A DNA stretch of 64,000 nucleotides, from positions 1 through 64,000 of the forward strand of contig UQLS01000002.1 of the NCBI GenBank assembly GCA_900541915.1, given 5' to 3'. The DNA is from an uncultured Phascolarctobacterium sp. Its GTDB lineage: Bacteria > Bacillota > Negativicutes > Acidaminococcales > Acidaminococcaceae. The notes under the pieces were generated by a model. The model searched no databases. It worked only from the letters and a program-made list of their open reading frames with translations, and was not told the origin of the DNA. Of this stretch, positions 44,013 to 52,734 are shown piece after piece. The position numbers and the translations under genes are program-made. Within the stretch, counting starts at the first letter, position 1; the number at the start of each line of letters is the position of its first letter.

Positions 44013-44037
44013 AGTGCTAATAAGATTAATTCGCACT
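44013..44037. promoter_or_regulatory. Inverted repeat at the ABC operon start site, possible operator
   Basis: AGTGC and GCACT flank a core containing TAAT-AAG-ATTA, placed over the expected transcription start. It could bind a metal regulator such as Fur; identity is unproven. Confidence 0.45.
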
Positions 44038-44093
44038 CACTTTCTGCTGCAGTACAGCTGTGCTGGAGCTTATTTTATTTGAGGTGATTATAT

Positions 44094-45047
44094 ATGCGGC
44101 TGAAAAAATTTACCGTTGTTTTTTTATGCTTGCTGACTTTACTGGCTGCAGGCTGTGGCGGTGGACAGGAGGCCAAGCAGGAGGTTAAGGGCAAATATGC
44201 TACCATAACCGATGCTGCAGGTCGTACTGTGGCTTTGGATGCGGAGCCTAAGCGTGTCGTGGCGCTTAATCCTTCCTATCTTGGCATGATTGATTCCGTA
44301 GGCGGTTCTATTGTAGGACGTGCTACTTCCAAGCTTGTTACAGTGCCGGAATCTATGCGTGAAGCGCCGGAAATAGGCTTTGTCTATAATATCAATATGG
44401 AAAGTCTGGTAGGCTTGAAGCCTGATCTGGTACTGGCAGGAAAAAATCAGCACGAAAAATTTGTGCCTTTATTGGAATCAAACAATATTAAGGTTATTGA
44501 ATTGGATGCCAAGACTTATACTGAGGTACAGGATACTGTAAGACTTTTAGGCAAGATTTATGGTACTTCTGATAAAGCAGAGCAGGAATGTGCTTTGTTA
44601 AACAGTGAAATTAAGGCGGTAACAGACAAGCTGCCGAAAGAGAAAAAGAAAATCGTTATTATGCATGCTACTGCCAGCAGTGTTACTACGGAAGGAAGCC
44701 GCAGTATTGCAGGCTGTGTAAGTGATATTCTGGGCTTTGATAATGTAGCGGCAAAAGCGCTGCAGGGCAAATCAGAAAAAACTCCGTACAGTATGGAAGC
44801 GTTAGTAGAGCAGAATCCGGAAATCATCTTTATTACTTCTATGGGTAAGGCGGATGAAATTGAAAATCGTCTGCGTTCTGATTTCAAGAATAATCCTGCC
44901 TGGGCTTCTTTGCAGGCTGTGCAGAACGGAAAAGTATATGTGTTGCCGGAAAACTTGTTCTTACTAAATCCTGGCTTAGAATATCCTAAAGCGGTAGAAT
45001 ATATGGCTCGCCAGGTATATCCAGAGGTTTTTGCAGATGGAAAATAA
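44094..45047 (+). CDS. ABC transporter substrate-binding lipoprotein (BtuF/FepB type)
   Basis: GAGGTGAT precedes the ATG. The 317-residue precursor has a lipoprotein signal ending in LLAAGC (Cys about 21) and a periplasmic-binding fold of the PF01497 class: DAAGRTVALDAEPKRVVALNP, GLKPDLVLAG, and EQNPEIIFITSMG. Proteins of this class capture ferric siderophores, haem or cobalamin; the ligand is not clear. Permease and ATPase genes follow with overlaps. Confidence 0.92.
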   Translation: MRLKKFTVVFLCLLTLLAAGCGGGQEAKQEVKGKYATITDAAGRTVALDAEPKRVVALNPSYLGMIDSVGGSIVGRATSKLVTVPESMREAPEIGFVYNINMESLVGLKPDLVLAGKNQHEKFVPLLESNNIKVIELDAKTYTEVQDTVRLLGKIYGTSDKAEQECALLNSEIKAVTDKLPKEKKKIVIMHATASSVTTEGSRSIAGCVSDILGFDNVAAKALQGKSEKTPYSMEALVEQNPEIIFITSMGKADEIENRLRSDFKNNPAWASLQAVQNGKVYVLPENLFLLNPGLEYPKAVEYMARQVYPEVFADGK

Positions 45048-46065
45048 ACATTACGATGGAACAGAAGCCGCTGCCCGCATGGGTATTCCCAGAGGCTTGT
45101 GGCGTGCGGGGGTTATAGGCTTTTTCCTGCTTTTGGCCTGCTGCGGCGTGTTTTTCAGCCTGACCAAAGGTGCCAGCACTATAACCTTAAATGAAATTAT
45201 TGCTATTTTGCTGCAGCCAGGCAGTGACCCGCAAAGTCAGATTATCTGGAATATCCGCATGCCTCGAACTATTGTGGCGGCTCTTGTAGGTATTAATCTT
45301 TCCCTTTCCGGAGCTATTTTGCAGGCTGTTATGCGCAATCCGCTGGCTGACCCGCATATTATCGGTATTTCTTCCGGTGCAGGTTTAGCTGGTGTCATTA
45401 TTATGATTTTATTTCCTGCTTTGGAATATTTAATTACTCCGGTGGCGTTTGCCGGTGCTATGCTTGCCGCTGTATGCATTTATATTCTGGCCTGGAAGAA
45501 TGGTATCAAACCGGTGCGTATTATTTTGGCCGGTGTAGCAGTATCAGCCTTTTTAAGTGCCGGTATCAGCGGGTTAATGATTTTTTACAGCGACAGGGTA
45601 CATGGTGCGCTGATGTGGATGGTTGGCGGTTTGGCTGCCAGAAGCTGGCCGCATGTACATATCATACTGCCTTATGCAGTGCTGGGACTTTTGCTGGCCT
45701 TGGCAGGTGCGGCTTATCTCAATATCCTGCAGCTGGGTGATGAGATGGCGCGAGGTTTGGGTGTAAATGTAGAAGTTACCCGTATCGTGATGACTGCGGT
45801 TGCGGCATTGCTTGCAGCCAGTGCAGTAAGTGTAGTTGGCCTTCTGGGCTTTGTCGGACTTATTGTGCCGCATGCAGCGCGGCTTTTGATAGGCAGTGAT
45901 TATCGGTTTCTGCTGCCGGCAGCCGGTCTTTTAGGCATTGCTACGGTTACCTTGAGTGATACTTTTGCCAGGGTTATCTTTGCACCTGTAGAATTGCCTG
46001 TAGGTATCATTATGGCCTTTTTAGGAGCGCCCTTCTTTTTATTCTTGTTAAGGAGGGAAATCTGA
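45037..46065 (+). CDS. FecCD/BtuC-family ABC permease
   Basis: The ATG at 45037 lies nine bases after AGAGG, within the end of the binding-protein gene. The 342-residue protein has about ten helices and family motifs RMPRTIVAALVGINLSLSGAILQAVMRNPLADP and GFVGLIVPHAARLL, the latter coupling to the ATPase. It forms the homodimeric channel for iron-chelate or cobalamin import. Confidence 0.94.
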   Translation: MENKHYDGTEAAARMGIPRGLWRAGVIGFFLLLACCGVFFSLTKGASTITLNEIIAILLQPGSDPQSQIIWNIRMPRTIVAALVGINLSLSGAILQAVMRNPLADPHIIGISSGAGLAGVIIMILFPALEYLITPVAFAGAMLAAVCIYILAWKNGIKPVRIILAGVAVSAFLSAGISGLMIFYSDRVHGALMWMVGGLAARSWPHVHIILPYAVLGLLLALAGAAYLNILQLGDEMARGLGVNVEVTRIVMTAVAALLAASAVSVVGLLGFVGLIVPHAARLLIGSDYRFLLPAAGLLGIATVTLSDTFARVIFAPVELPVGIIMAFLGAPFFLFLLRREI

Positions 46066-46847
46066 TGAGTGCTATTATTTCTGCAGAACATGTAAATATC
46101 GGGATTAACAATAAAACGATAGTCAAAGATTTATCATTGGACATTCCTGAAGGCAAGGTAACTGCTATAATCGGCCCTAACGGCTGCGGTAAGAGTACTA
46201 CTTTGAAGGCAATTTCCCGTATCATGCCTTACAGCGGCAAGATATCCTTTAAAGGCAGAGATATTAAAAGCTTTTCACACCGTGAGTTTGCCCGTTGTCT
46301 GGCTATTTTAACTCAGTCGCCGCAGGCTCCGGCAGACCTTACTGTCAGCGACTTGGTAGAGATGGGGCGTTTTCCTCATCGTGGCTTTTTAGGCCGCGGC
46401 AGCAGCAGTGAGGACAGCAAGCATGTGGAATGGGCTCTGGAGCAGACCAATATGAGCGGTATGCGTCATCGCCTTTTAAGTACTTTGTCCGGTGGTGAGC
46501 GTCAGCGGGCGTGGATTGCTATGGCTTTGGCGCAGCGTCCAGAAGTACTTTTTCTGGATGAGCCTACTACTTATCTTGATATTTGTCACCAGCTGGAAAT
46601 TATGCAGCTGTTGGCACGTTTAAATAAGGAACTGGGACTGACGGTAGTCATGGTAGTACATGAATTAAATCATGCTATCCAGTATGCTGATTTTGTGGCG
46701 GTTATCAAAGCTGGTTCCATGGTAACCAGCGGTGTACCTAAAGAGGTTATTACCGGTAAGCTGCTGGCTGATGTTTTTGGTGTGCAGGCAGATGAAGTTA
46801 TCTGCAGTAACGGTCAGCGAGCATTGGTGCCTGTTGATTTAATCTGA
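46065..46847 (+). CDS. ABC transporter ATP-binding protein (FecE/BtuD type)
   Basis: The 260-residue ATPase has Walker A GPNGCGKST, signature LSGGERQR, Walker B VLFLDEPTTYLD and the H-loop VVHELNHA. Start ATG overlaps the permease stop; AAGGAGGG lies upstream. It energises import by the two preceding gene products. A terminator follows immediately. Confidence 0.95.
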   Translation: MSAIISAEHVNIGINNKTIVKDLSLDIPEGKVTAIIGPNGCGKSTTLKAISRIMPYSGKISFKGRDIKSFSHREFARCLAILTQSPQAPADLTVSDLVEMGRFPHRGFLGRGSSSEDSKHVEWALEQTNMSGMRHRLLSTLSGGERQRAWIAMALAQRPEVLFLDEPTTYLDICHQLEIMQLLARLNKELGLTVVMVVHELNHAIQYADFVAVIKAGSMVTSGVPKEVITGKLLADVFGVQADEVICSNGQRALVPVDLI

Positions 46848-46851
46848 ATAT

Positions 46852-46892
46852 TAAAGAAGCATTGTGGTGGTGTTCACGATGCTTCTTTTTTA
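46852..46892 (+). terminator. Terminator after the ABC operon
   Basis: AAGAAGCATTGTG pairs with CACGATGCTTCTT (one mismatch), then T-run. Confidence 0.8.
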
Positions 46893-46936
46893 TTGCCATA
46901 TACAGAAAAAATATTTAGTGTATGTGGTAGCCAATT

Positions 46937-46965
46937 TGTCATAAATAGTATATACTATTTATATA
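46937..46965 (+). promoter_or_regulatory. Promoter of ccpN-ppsR
   Basis: TTGTCA (46937-46942), 17-base spacer, TATATA (46960-46965). The expected transcript has a leader of only about 20 bases. Confidence 0.75.
46941..46962. promoter_or_regulatory. 22-bp perfect palindrome, putative CcpN autoregulatory operator
   Basis: Each half reads ATAAATAGTAT, with exact dyad symmetry. It fills the spacer between -35 and -10, so a bound protein would block RNA polymerase. Its core matches the repeat at the ppsA promoter (25132-25145) at 13 of 14 positions. Confidence 0.65.
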
Positions 46966-46991
46966 AGCAGTTTAGAAAGGGTGTGAAGATC

Positions 46992-47642
46992 ATATCTTTA
47001 AGTAACAGACAAAAACGTATTGCTGAAATTGTGCGTCTGGAAGGGCCTATTACCGGTGAGCATATTGCAGAGCGTTTGAGTGTTACCAGAGCAGCCCTGC
47101 GCAGTGATTTGGCCATCCTGGTAATGGGAGGCATCTTGGATGCGCGTCCCAAGGTTGGCTATTTTTATACAGGCAAAAATACACTGGGAATGCTGATGGA
47201 GGAAATTTCCGGCATCTGCGTCAAAGACCTGCAGTCTGTACCGGTGGCTATCAGCCAGGAAAAGAGTGCCTATGAAGCAGTTGTAACTATGTTCCTGGAG
47301 GATGTAGGCACAATATTTGTAGTTGATGAAGCAGGACTTTTGGCAGGTGTTGTTTCCCGTAAGGACCTTTTAAAGGCCGCTATCAATAATGCTGACCTGC
47401 ATGATATTCCGGTAGTAATGGTTATGACGCCGCTTTCCAAGATTATTGTGGCGCATCCCGAGGAATCGGTAGCTGCAGCGGCACGCAAGGTTATCGATAA
47501 TGAAATCGACAGCCTGCCCGTAGTAAGAACCGTAGACGACGGCAAACGCAGCTATGAAGTAGTAGGACGCATCACGAAGACTAATTTTACCAGACTGCTG
47601 GTTGATTTGGCAGAAGGTAAAGGGGGTAATTATCATAAATAA
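46992..47642 (+). CDS. ccpN: CcpN-like transcriptional repressor (HTH + CBS pair)
   Basis: An N-terminal winged helix, RQKRIAEIVRLEGPITGEHIAERLSVTRAALRSDLAIL, then GYFYTGK and two CBS domains (about 80-205), exactly the CcpN/YqzB layout. In B. subtilis CcpN represses gluconeogenic genes (gapB, pckA) and is encoded with the PpsR homologue, as here. Start: a GTG at 46983 is only two bases from the AAAGGG site, while ATA at 46992 is ten bases away and yields the family-like MSLSNRQKRI. I prefer ATA, less firmly than for ppsR. Probable targets are its own promoter and ppsA. Confidence 0.9.
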   Translation: MSLSNRQKRIAEIVRLEGPITGEHIAERLSVTRAALRSDLAILVMGGILDARPKVGYFYTGKNTLGMLMEEISGICVKDLQSVPVAISQEKSAYEAVVTMFLEDVGTIFVVDEAGLLAGVVSRKDLLKAAINNADLHDIPVVMVMTPLSKIIVAHPEESVAAAARKVIDNEIDSLPVVRTVDDGKRSYEVVGRITKTNFTRLLVDLAEGKGGNYHK

Positions 47643-48468
47643 AATCAATCCTATAATTTACGCTGTTTCTGATTCTATCGGCGAAACAGCAGAGTCGGTA
47701 GTAAAGGCTACTACCAGCCAGTTTGTAGAAGAAAAATTTGACGTTATCCGTGTTCCTTATGTTAAGGATAAAGAACAGATTGATAAAATTTTAGATGAGG
47801 CTGTTGCAGCTAATGCTATTATCTGCTATACCATCGTATCTCCTGAGCTGCGTGAACATATTGCAGACAGAGCTATGGAGCTTGATTTGCAGGTAGTAGA
47901 TGTACTTGGCCCCATGCTGAAAGCTGTGGAAAAAACTACCGGCCTCTTCCCGAAAAATCAGGCTGGACTTATCCATTCTTTGGACCATGAATATTTTAAA
48001 CGTGTAGAAGCAGTTGAATTTGCTGTAAAATATGATGATGGTAAAAATCCGTTAGGCCTTTTGAAAGCAGATATCGTTATTATCGGTGTATCTCGTACTT
48101 CCAAGACACCGCTTAGTATGTATCTTGCTCATAAAAAGGTTAAGGTTGCCAACGTACCGCTGGTACCGGAGCTGCAGCCGCCCGATGAATTATTCCAGGT
48201 TCCGCCGTATAAGATTGTTGGTCTGTTAATTGATCCGTTCAAGCTTAATGAAATTCGCAGCGAACGACTGAAAACCATGGGCCTGTCTGATACTGCTGTG
48301 TATGCGGATATGAAACGTATCAATGACGAACTGGAATATGCTAAAGGCATTATGCGCCGTGTGCATTGCCCGATTATCAACGTTTCCAACCGTGCTATCG
48401 AAGAAACTGCGGGCATTATTCTGGAATACGTGCGTAAGAACAAAGAACGTCACGGTATTAAAGACTAA
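47635..48468 (+). CDS. ppsR: PEP synthase/PPDK regulatory protein PpsR, with an apparent AUA start
   Basis: The DUF299 kinase/pyrophosphorylase has IIYAVSDSIGETAESVVKA at the N-terminus, the P-loop GVSRTSKTPLSMYLA (about 150-164) and NVSNRAIEETAG near the end. It inactivates PEP synthase or PPDK by ADP-dependent Thr phosphorylation and reverses this with phosphate. The nearest ATG in frame (47602) is deep in ccpN with no ribosome binding site. AGGGGG (47621-47626) is followed eight bases later by ATA 47635, giving MNKINPIIYAVSDS, as in relatives (277 residues). ATC 47632 is a less likely start. It overlaps the ccpN stop. Confidence 0.94.
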   Translation: MNKINPIIYAVSDSIGETAESVVKATTSQFVEEKFDVIRVPYVKDKEQIDKILDEAVAANAIICYTIVSPELREHIADRAMELDLQVVDVLGPMLKAVEKTTGLFPKNQAGLIHSLDHEYFKRVEAVEFAVKYDDGKNPLGLLKADIVIIGVSRTSKTPLSMYLAHKKVKVANVPLVPELQPPDELFQVPPYKIVGLLIDPFKLNEIRSERLKTMGLSDTAVYADMKRINDELEYAKGIMRRVHCPIINVSNRAIEETAGIILEYVRKNKERHGIKD

Positions 48469-48483
48469 TAAAACAAGCTGTAA

Positions 48484-48520
48484 TAAAAAAACGCTGACAA
48501 AATGTCAGCGTTTTTTGTTT
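48484..48520. terminator. Bidirectional terminator between ppsR and the OstA-like gene
   Basis: AACGCTGAC, loop AAAAT, GTCAGCGTT with A- and T-runs on either side. Confidence 0.85.
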
Positions 48521-48527
48521 TAAGTTT

Positions 48528-49001
48528 TTAAATAAATTTTTTCTCTTCCACATTATAGACAACATCACCGGGCTGCGGTGCGCCGTTGACTTTTACATTG
48601 CCGTGGAAAGATGCCAGCTTAGTTTTCCAGCAGAAAGAACCACTGTCGGCAGTAATATTGGTCTTATCATGGGTAAAACGCAGATTGCCGTTTACATAGG
48701 CGGTACGGTCTGAATGGTAGACATCAACCTTATCGCACAGAAAACTGAGCTGATCATAGGAAAGGGCGATATTGCCAACGCCATGTACTTCCATATCATA
48801 CAGCATAACCTGGGTTTTGTCGCCTGTAATAGTCAGCATTTTATCATGCGCAGGAAACTGAACATAAACATTGCCAACCAGGTCATATACGCCAGTCAGA
48901 GGATTAAAGGTACGGGTATCACTGCGGATAACAGGCTCTGCCGCTAAGCAGCTTACCGGTATCATAATCAGCATTAAGACAAGAATCAAAAGTTTTTTCA
49001 T
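48528..49001 (-). CDS. OstA/LptA-like periplasmic protein
   Basis: The ATG at 49001 lies six bases after AGGTG; an upstream ATG at 49010 overlaps it. The 157-residue precursor has a signal peptide (MKKLLILVLMLIMIPVSCLA) and a repetitive beta-strand body (VIRSDTRTFNPLTGVYDLVGNVYVQF; DKVDVYHSDRTAYVNGNLRF) typical of the OstA-N fold used by LptA to carry LPS across the periplasm. The main lptA may lie elsewhere, so this could be a second copy. It fits a diderm cell. Confidence 0.75.
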   Translation of the reverse strand: MKKLLILVLMLIMIPVSCLAAEPVIRSDTRTFNPLTGVYDLVGNVYVQFPAHDKMLTITGDKTQVMLYDMEVHGVGNIALSYDQLSFLCDKVDVYHSDRTAYVNGNLRFTHDKTNITADSGSFCWKTKLASFHGNVKVNGAPQPGDVVYNVEEKKFI

Positions 49002-49169
49002 GTAGGTCACCTCACGTAACTATATTATTATAGACTGTTTTATAGGGCAAGGCAATTAAAATTTAGTTAATTTATAGAAAAAATAAAGAAGTTTACATAA
49101 AAAAAGAGGATTTTAAAGGATTGCATTGAATTATTATTTTGTAACGATTAAAAAGTCAGGAGTAGTTTT

Positions 49170-50951
49170 ATGAGCGCAGATTTTACCGATTTTAAAGAGC
49201 AGGTCCGCAATAGCGCTGATATTGTGGAAGTTGTTTCCGGTTATGTTGCACTCAAAAAACGCGGGAGAAACTACTGGGGCTGCTGTCCTTTTCATGGTGA
49301 AAAAACACCGTCTTTTTCAGTGAATGCCGAAAAAAATATGTTTTACTGTTTCGGCTGTCACGAAGGCGGCGATGTTTTCAGGTTTATCATGAAAAGCGAA
49401 AACTGCAGTTTTATTGAAGCAGTAAAAATGCTTGCTGCGCGGTATGGAATCCCTATTCCTGAAAAAGAAAAAACTGCTGAAGAAATCAAACGTGACAGGC
49501 AGCGCAAAGAACTGGGCGAGGCTAATGAGCTGGCAGTAAGGTTTTATCAATCCTGCTTGCTGCGTACCCAGTATGGTAAGCCTGCATTGGCATATCTGGC
49601 GGGGCGCGGTATTACGCAGCAGATTATTGAGCAGTTTTCTATCGGTTATGCGATAGATAATTTTTCTGCTTTGACAACTTCGCTGGGAAAGCGTGGCTGC
49701 AGTACTAATGTGCTGATAAAAGCAGGACTTGCTTTGCCGGGTAAAAACGGAGGCGCTTATGATAAGTTTCGTGGGCGCGTGATGATTCCCATTAAGGATG
49801 CCCGCGGCAGAGTTGTCGGCTTTGGCGGCAGGGTTCTCAGCAGTAATATGCAGCCTAAGTATATGAACACCGGTGAAACGGAGCTGTTTAACAAACGTTA
49901 TCTGCTCTTTGGCATGGATATCGCGGTAAAGAACATTAAAGCGCTGCATCAGGCTATTGTCGTGGAAGGCTATATGGATGCCATAAGTTTGCACGCTGCA
50001 GGCATCACTAATGCAGTAGCGTCGATGGGAACGGCATTTTCTGCAGAGCAGGCACGTATCTTAAAAAGAATTACGGATAACGTAGTCTTTTGCTATGACA
50101 GTGACGATGCCGGACGCAGAGCGTCTGTAAGAGCAGTAAGCATAGCCAGAGAAGCAGGACTGCAGGTACAGGTTGCAGGTGTTCCTAATGGTAAGGATCC
50201 GGATGAGTTTGTCCGGCAATATGGTAAAGATGCTTTTCTGGAGGTTGTCAAACAGGCTCCGGATGGTATAGATTTTCAGATTGAAGAAACAATCAGACAA
50301 AATAATGTTACAAATTTAGCAGGAAAAGTCGAGGCAGTGTCGAATATACTACCATTCCTGTTAGAGTGTAAAAGTGAAATCGAAGCTGCCGGGCATATCA
50401 GAAAACTGGCGCAGAGGCTGACTATCGACGAGGGCCTGATAGCGGATGAATACCGCAAGGCTGCTCGCAGAAAAAATCCTGCTGCTGCGCTGAATATAGC
50501 TCGTGCAGCAGCACCAGAAATGGTGCCTGCGGATAATCAGGCTGAAACAGTGCTTTTAGCAGTACTTTTGGAACACCCAGACATGGCAGCAGATTGTCAG
50601 GATACGATTGAAGAAGTGGGTTTTGTCCATAAGGGCTATGGCGAAATTTTCAAAGTTCTGTTATCCGTACAGGATGAAGAAAATCCGGTAGAGAAACTGA
50701 CTTCCCTGCTGGATGACGAGCAGGTATCAATGGTAGCAGGATTGTTGTCACGGCATATTGTCGACAGTGACTGTGAGAAAATCATTGAAGACTGCCTGCG
50801 GCAGATGAAAGAAACATTTTTGAAACAGCAATATGAAAAACACCGTCTTTTAGCTGACGAATTTGAACGCTCAGGCGACAAACGGTTTATTGATGAATTA
50901 ATGGAAAGTCAAAGGATACAGCATGAAATCAAAAAACTCTATGGAAGCTAA
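49170..50951 (+). CDS. dnaG: DNA primase
   Basis: AGGAG lies seven bases before the ATG. The 593-residue primase has the zinc-binding domain (CCPFHGEKTPSFSV...FYCFGCHEGGDVF, about 36-70), the TOPRIM domain with VVEGYMDA and CYDSDDAGRRA, and a C-terminal DnaB-binding helical domain (about 445-593). It makes primers at the replication fork. rpoD follows with an overlap in the leader, as in the macromolecular synthesis operon; rpsU is not present upstream. The 160 bases upstream are AT-rich and I see no clear promoter. Confidence 0.96.
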   Translation: MSADFTDFKEQVRNSADIVEVVSGYVALKKRGRNYWGCCPFHGEKTPSFSVNAEKNMFYCFGCHEGGDVFRFIMKSENCSFIEAVKMLAARYGIPIPEKEKTAEEIKRDRQRKELGEANELAVRFYQSCLLRTQYGKPALAYLAGRGITQQIIEQFSIGYAIDNFSALTTSLGKRGCSTNVLIKAGLALPGKNGGAYDKFRGRVMIPIKDARGRVVGFGGRVLSSNMQPKYMNTGETELFNKRYLLFGMDIAVKNIKALHQAIVVEGYMDAISLHAAGITNAVASMGTAFSAEQARILKRITDNVVFCYDSDDAGRRASVRAVSIAREAGLQVQVAGVPNGKDPDEFVRQYGKDAFLEVVKQAPDGIDFQIEETIRQNNVTNLAGKVEAVSNILPFLLECKSEIEAAGHIRKLAQRLTIDEGLIADEYRKAARRKNPAAALNIARAAAPEMVPADNQAETVLLAVLLEHPDMAADCQDTIEEVGFVHKGYGEIFKVLLSVQDEENPVEKLTSLLDDEQVSMVAGLLSRHIVDSDCEKIIEDCLRQMKETFLKQQYEKHRLLADEFERSGDKRFIDELMESQRIQHEIKKLYGS

Positions 50952-50976
50952 AAAAAAGATGGAAGGAGGGGACACC

Positions 50977-52584
50977 ATGGACAATAACTGCAAATTTACC
51001 AAGGAACAGCTGGATGAGCTTATTCAAAAAGGCAAAAGTAAAAATGGTGTTCTCACTTATAAAGATATCATGGCCTTTATGCAGGGTGTGGAAACCATCA
51101 GCCCTGAAGATGTAGAAAATCTCTATGAGATTATTACCAGAAAAGGTCTGGAAATAGTTGACGACACCAATGCTGACGACGATGATGCCATCCTGCCTGT
51201 AGTAGACAGTGATGACGATAACGAAGAAATCAACGAAGCTGAACTGGCTAATCTGTCTGTACCTGAAGGCATCAGCATTGACGATCCGGTACGCATGTAC
51301 CTGAAAGAAATCGGCCGCGTACCTCTGCTGGTTGGCGAAGATGAGATAAAGCTTGCTAAACGTATGGATAAGGGCAGACAGGCAGAACGCCTGATGCGCG
51401 GCAAGAATATCGAATTGGATGTGCCTGTTTTCAGCAGTGAAGATACGACTAAACAGCTGCTCGAAAGAATCAGTACAGAACTGGAGAACGAAGAAAAGAT
51501 TACTAATCTGCGTTCTGTATTCAGGGTTTTGGATATGATTTCTGCACGTCATAAAGAAGGCAATCCATATACTGTTGATGATTACCAGGATCTTATTTTT
51601 GAATTTACCAAAGACGAGCGTCTGCACCTGCAGCGTTTGATGGTTGAGCAGCGCTGCTTTATTCCCGAATGCGACAAGCTGGTGATTGACAAGCCTACCA
51701 GTGATACTGAAGCGCATGCTCTTTATCAGATTAATGCCTTGCTGACGGAAGTAAAAGAAAGATTTACTGACGGACGTGAAAAAGATATGATGCTGTCCGA
51801 AGAATATGTAAATCTTGATGAACGCTATAAAAAGCTGCTTAAGGCTGTACAGCGTCAAGGCGATAATGCTAAAAAGTGCTTGTCAGAAGCCAACCTGCGT
51901 TTGGTAGTAAGTATTGCCAAACGTTATGTTGGACGTGGTATGCTGTTCCTTGACCTTATTCAGGAAGGCAATTTGGGCCTGATTAAAGCAGTAGAAAAAT
52001 TTGACTATAATAAAGGCTTTAAATTCAGTACTTATGCTACCTGGTGGATTCGTCAGGCAATTACACGTGCTATTGCTGACCAGGCAAGAACTATCAGAAT
52101 TCCTGTACACATGGTAGAAACCATTAATAAGCTGATCAGAGTTTCCCGTCAGCTGCTGCAGGAATTGGGCAGAGAGCCGCAGCCGGAAGAAATTGCTAAG
52201 GAAATGGATACTACGGTAGAACGTGTACGTGAAATCATGAAGATTGCACAGGAGCCTGTTTCTTTGGAAACTCCTATTGGTGAGGAAGAAGATTCTCATT
52301 TAGGAGACTTCATCGAAGACCATGACGCACCGGCACCGGCAGATGCAGCTTCCTTTACCCTTCTGCGTGAGCAGTTGGAAGAGGTACTGGAAACTCTTAC
52401 TCTGCGTGAGAAGAAGGTACTGGAATTGCGCTTCGGTCTGGAAGACGGACGTTCCCGTACTTTGGAAGAAGTAGGACAGCATTTTGGTGTCACTCGTGAA
52501 CGTATTCGTCAGATTGAGGCTAAAGCATTGCGTAAACTGCGTCATCCAAGCCGCAGCAAACGACTCAAGGATTTCCTGGAATAG
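50977..52584 (+). CDS. rpoD: RNA polymerase primary sigma factor with a large insertion after region 1.2
   Basis: The ATG at 50977 follows AAGGAGGG by six bases; an in-frame ATG at 50923 precedes that site. The 535-residue protein has region 1.1 (about 1-60), an acidic linker, region 1.2 (DDPVRMYLKEIGRVPLL), then ~160 residues (about 133-296) absent from B. subtilis SigA, before regions 2.1-2.4 (SEANLRLVVSIAKRYVGRGM; STYATWWIRQAITRA), 3 and 4.2 (VTRERIRQIEAKALRKLR). The insertion occupies the place of the non-conserved region of proteobacterial RpoD. This is the housekeeping sigma factor. Confidence 0.95.
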   Translation: MDNNCKFTKEQLDELIQKGKSKNGVLTYKDIMAFMQGVETISPEDVENLYEIITRKGLEIVDDTNADDDDAILPVVDSDDDNEEINEAELANLSVPEGISIDDPVRMYLKEIGRVPLLVGEDEIKLAKRMDKGRQAERLMRGKNIELDVPVFSSEDTTKQLLERISTELENEEKITNLRSVFRVLDMISARHKEGNPYTVDDYQDLIFEFTKDERLHLQRLMVEQRCFIPECDKLVIDKPTSDTEAHALYQINALLTEVKERFTDGREKDMMLSEEYVNLDERYKKLLKAVQRQGDNAKKCLSEANLRLVVSIAKRYVGRGMLFLDLIQEGNLGLIKAVEKFDYNKGFKFSTYATWWIRQAITRAIADQARTIRIPVHMVETINKLIRVSRQLLQELGREPQPEEIAKEMDTTVERVREIMKIAQEPVSLETPIGEEEDSHLGDFIEDHDAPAPADAASFTLLREQLEEVLETLTLREKKVLELRFGLEDGRSRTLEEVGQHFGVTRERIRQIEAKALRKLRHPSRSKRLKDFLE

Positions 52585-52587
52585 TTG

Positions 52588-52616
52588 TTGACAGTAAAAT
52601 AAAAGTAATATATAAT
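52588..52616 (+). promoter_or_regulatory. Consensus promoter of the tRNA pair
   Basis: TTGACA (52588-52593), 17-base spacer, TATAAT (52611-52616): a perfect sigma-A match, right after rpoD. Confidence 0.85.
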
Positions 52617-52642
52617 ATAATATGTTAGTTATCTGTGTGTAT

Positions 52643-52717
52643 GGGCCTATAGCTCAGTGGTAGAGCCACCGGCTCATAACCGGTTGGTCGTAGGTTCGAA
52701 CCCTACTGGGCCCACCA
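52643..52717 (+). tRNA. tRNA with CAT anticodon (Met, or Ile2)
   Basis: A 75-base cloverleaf with acceptor GGGCCTA/TGGGCCC, anticodon loop CTCATAA and encoded CCA. It is not an initiator because the first pair is G-C. Elongator tRNA-Met is the usual call; a TilS-modified tRNA-Ile2 has the same anticodon and cannot be excluded. Confidence 0.9.
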
Positions 52718-52734
52718 ATACATATAACTTATCT

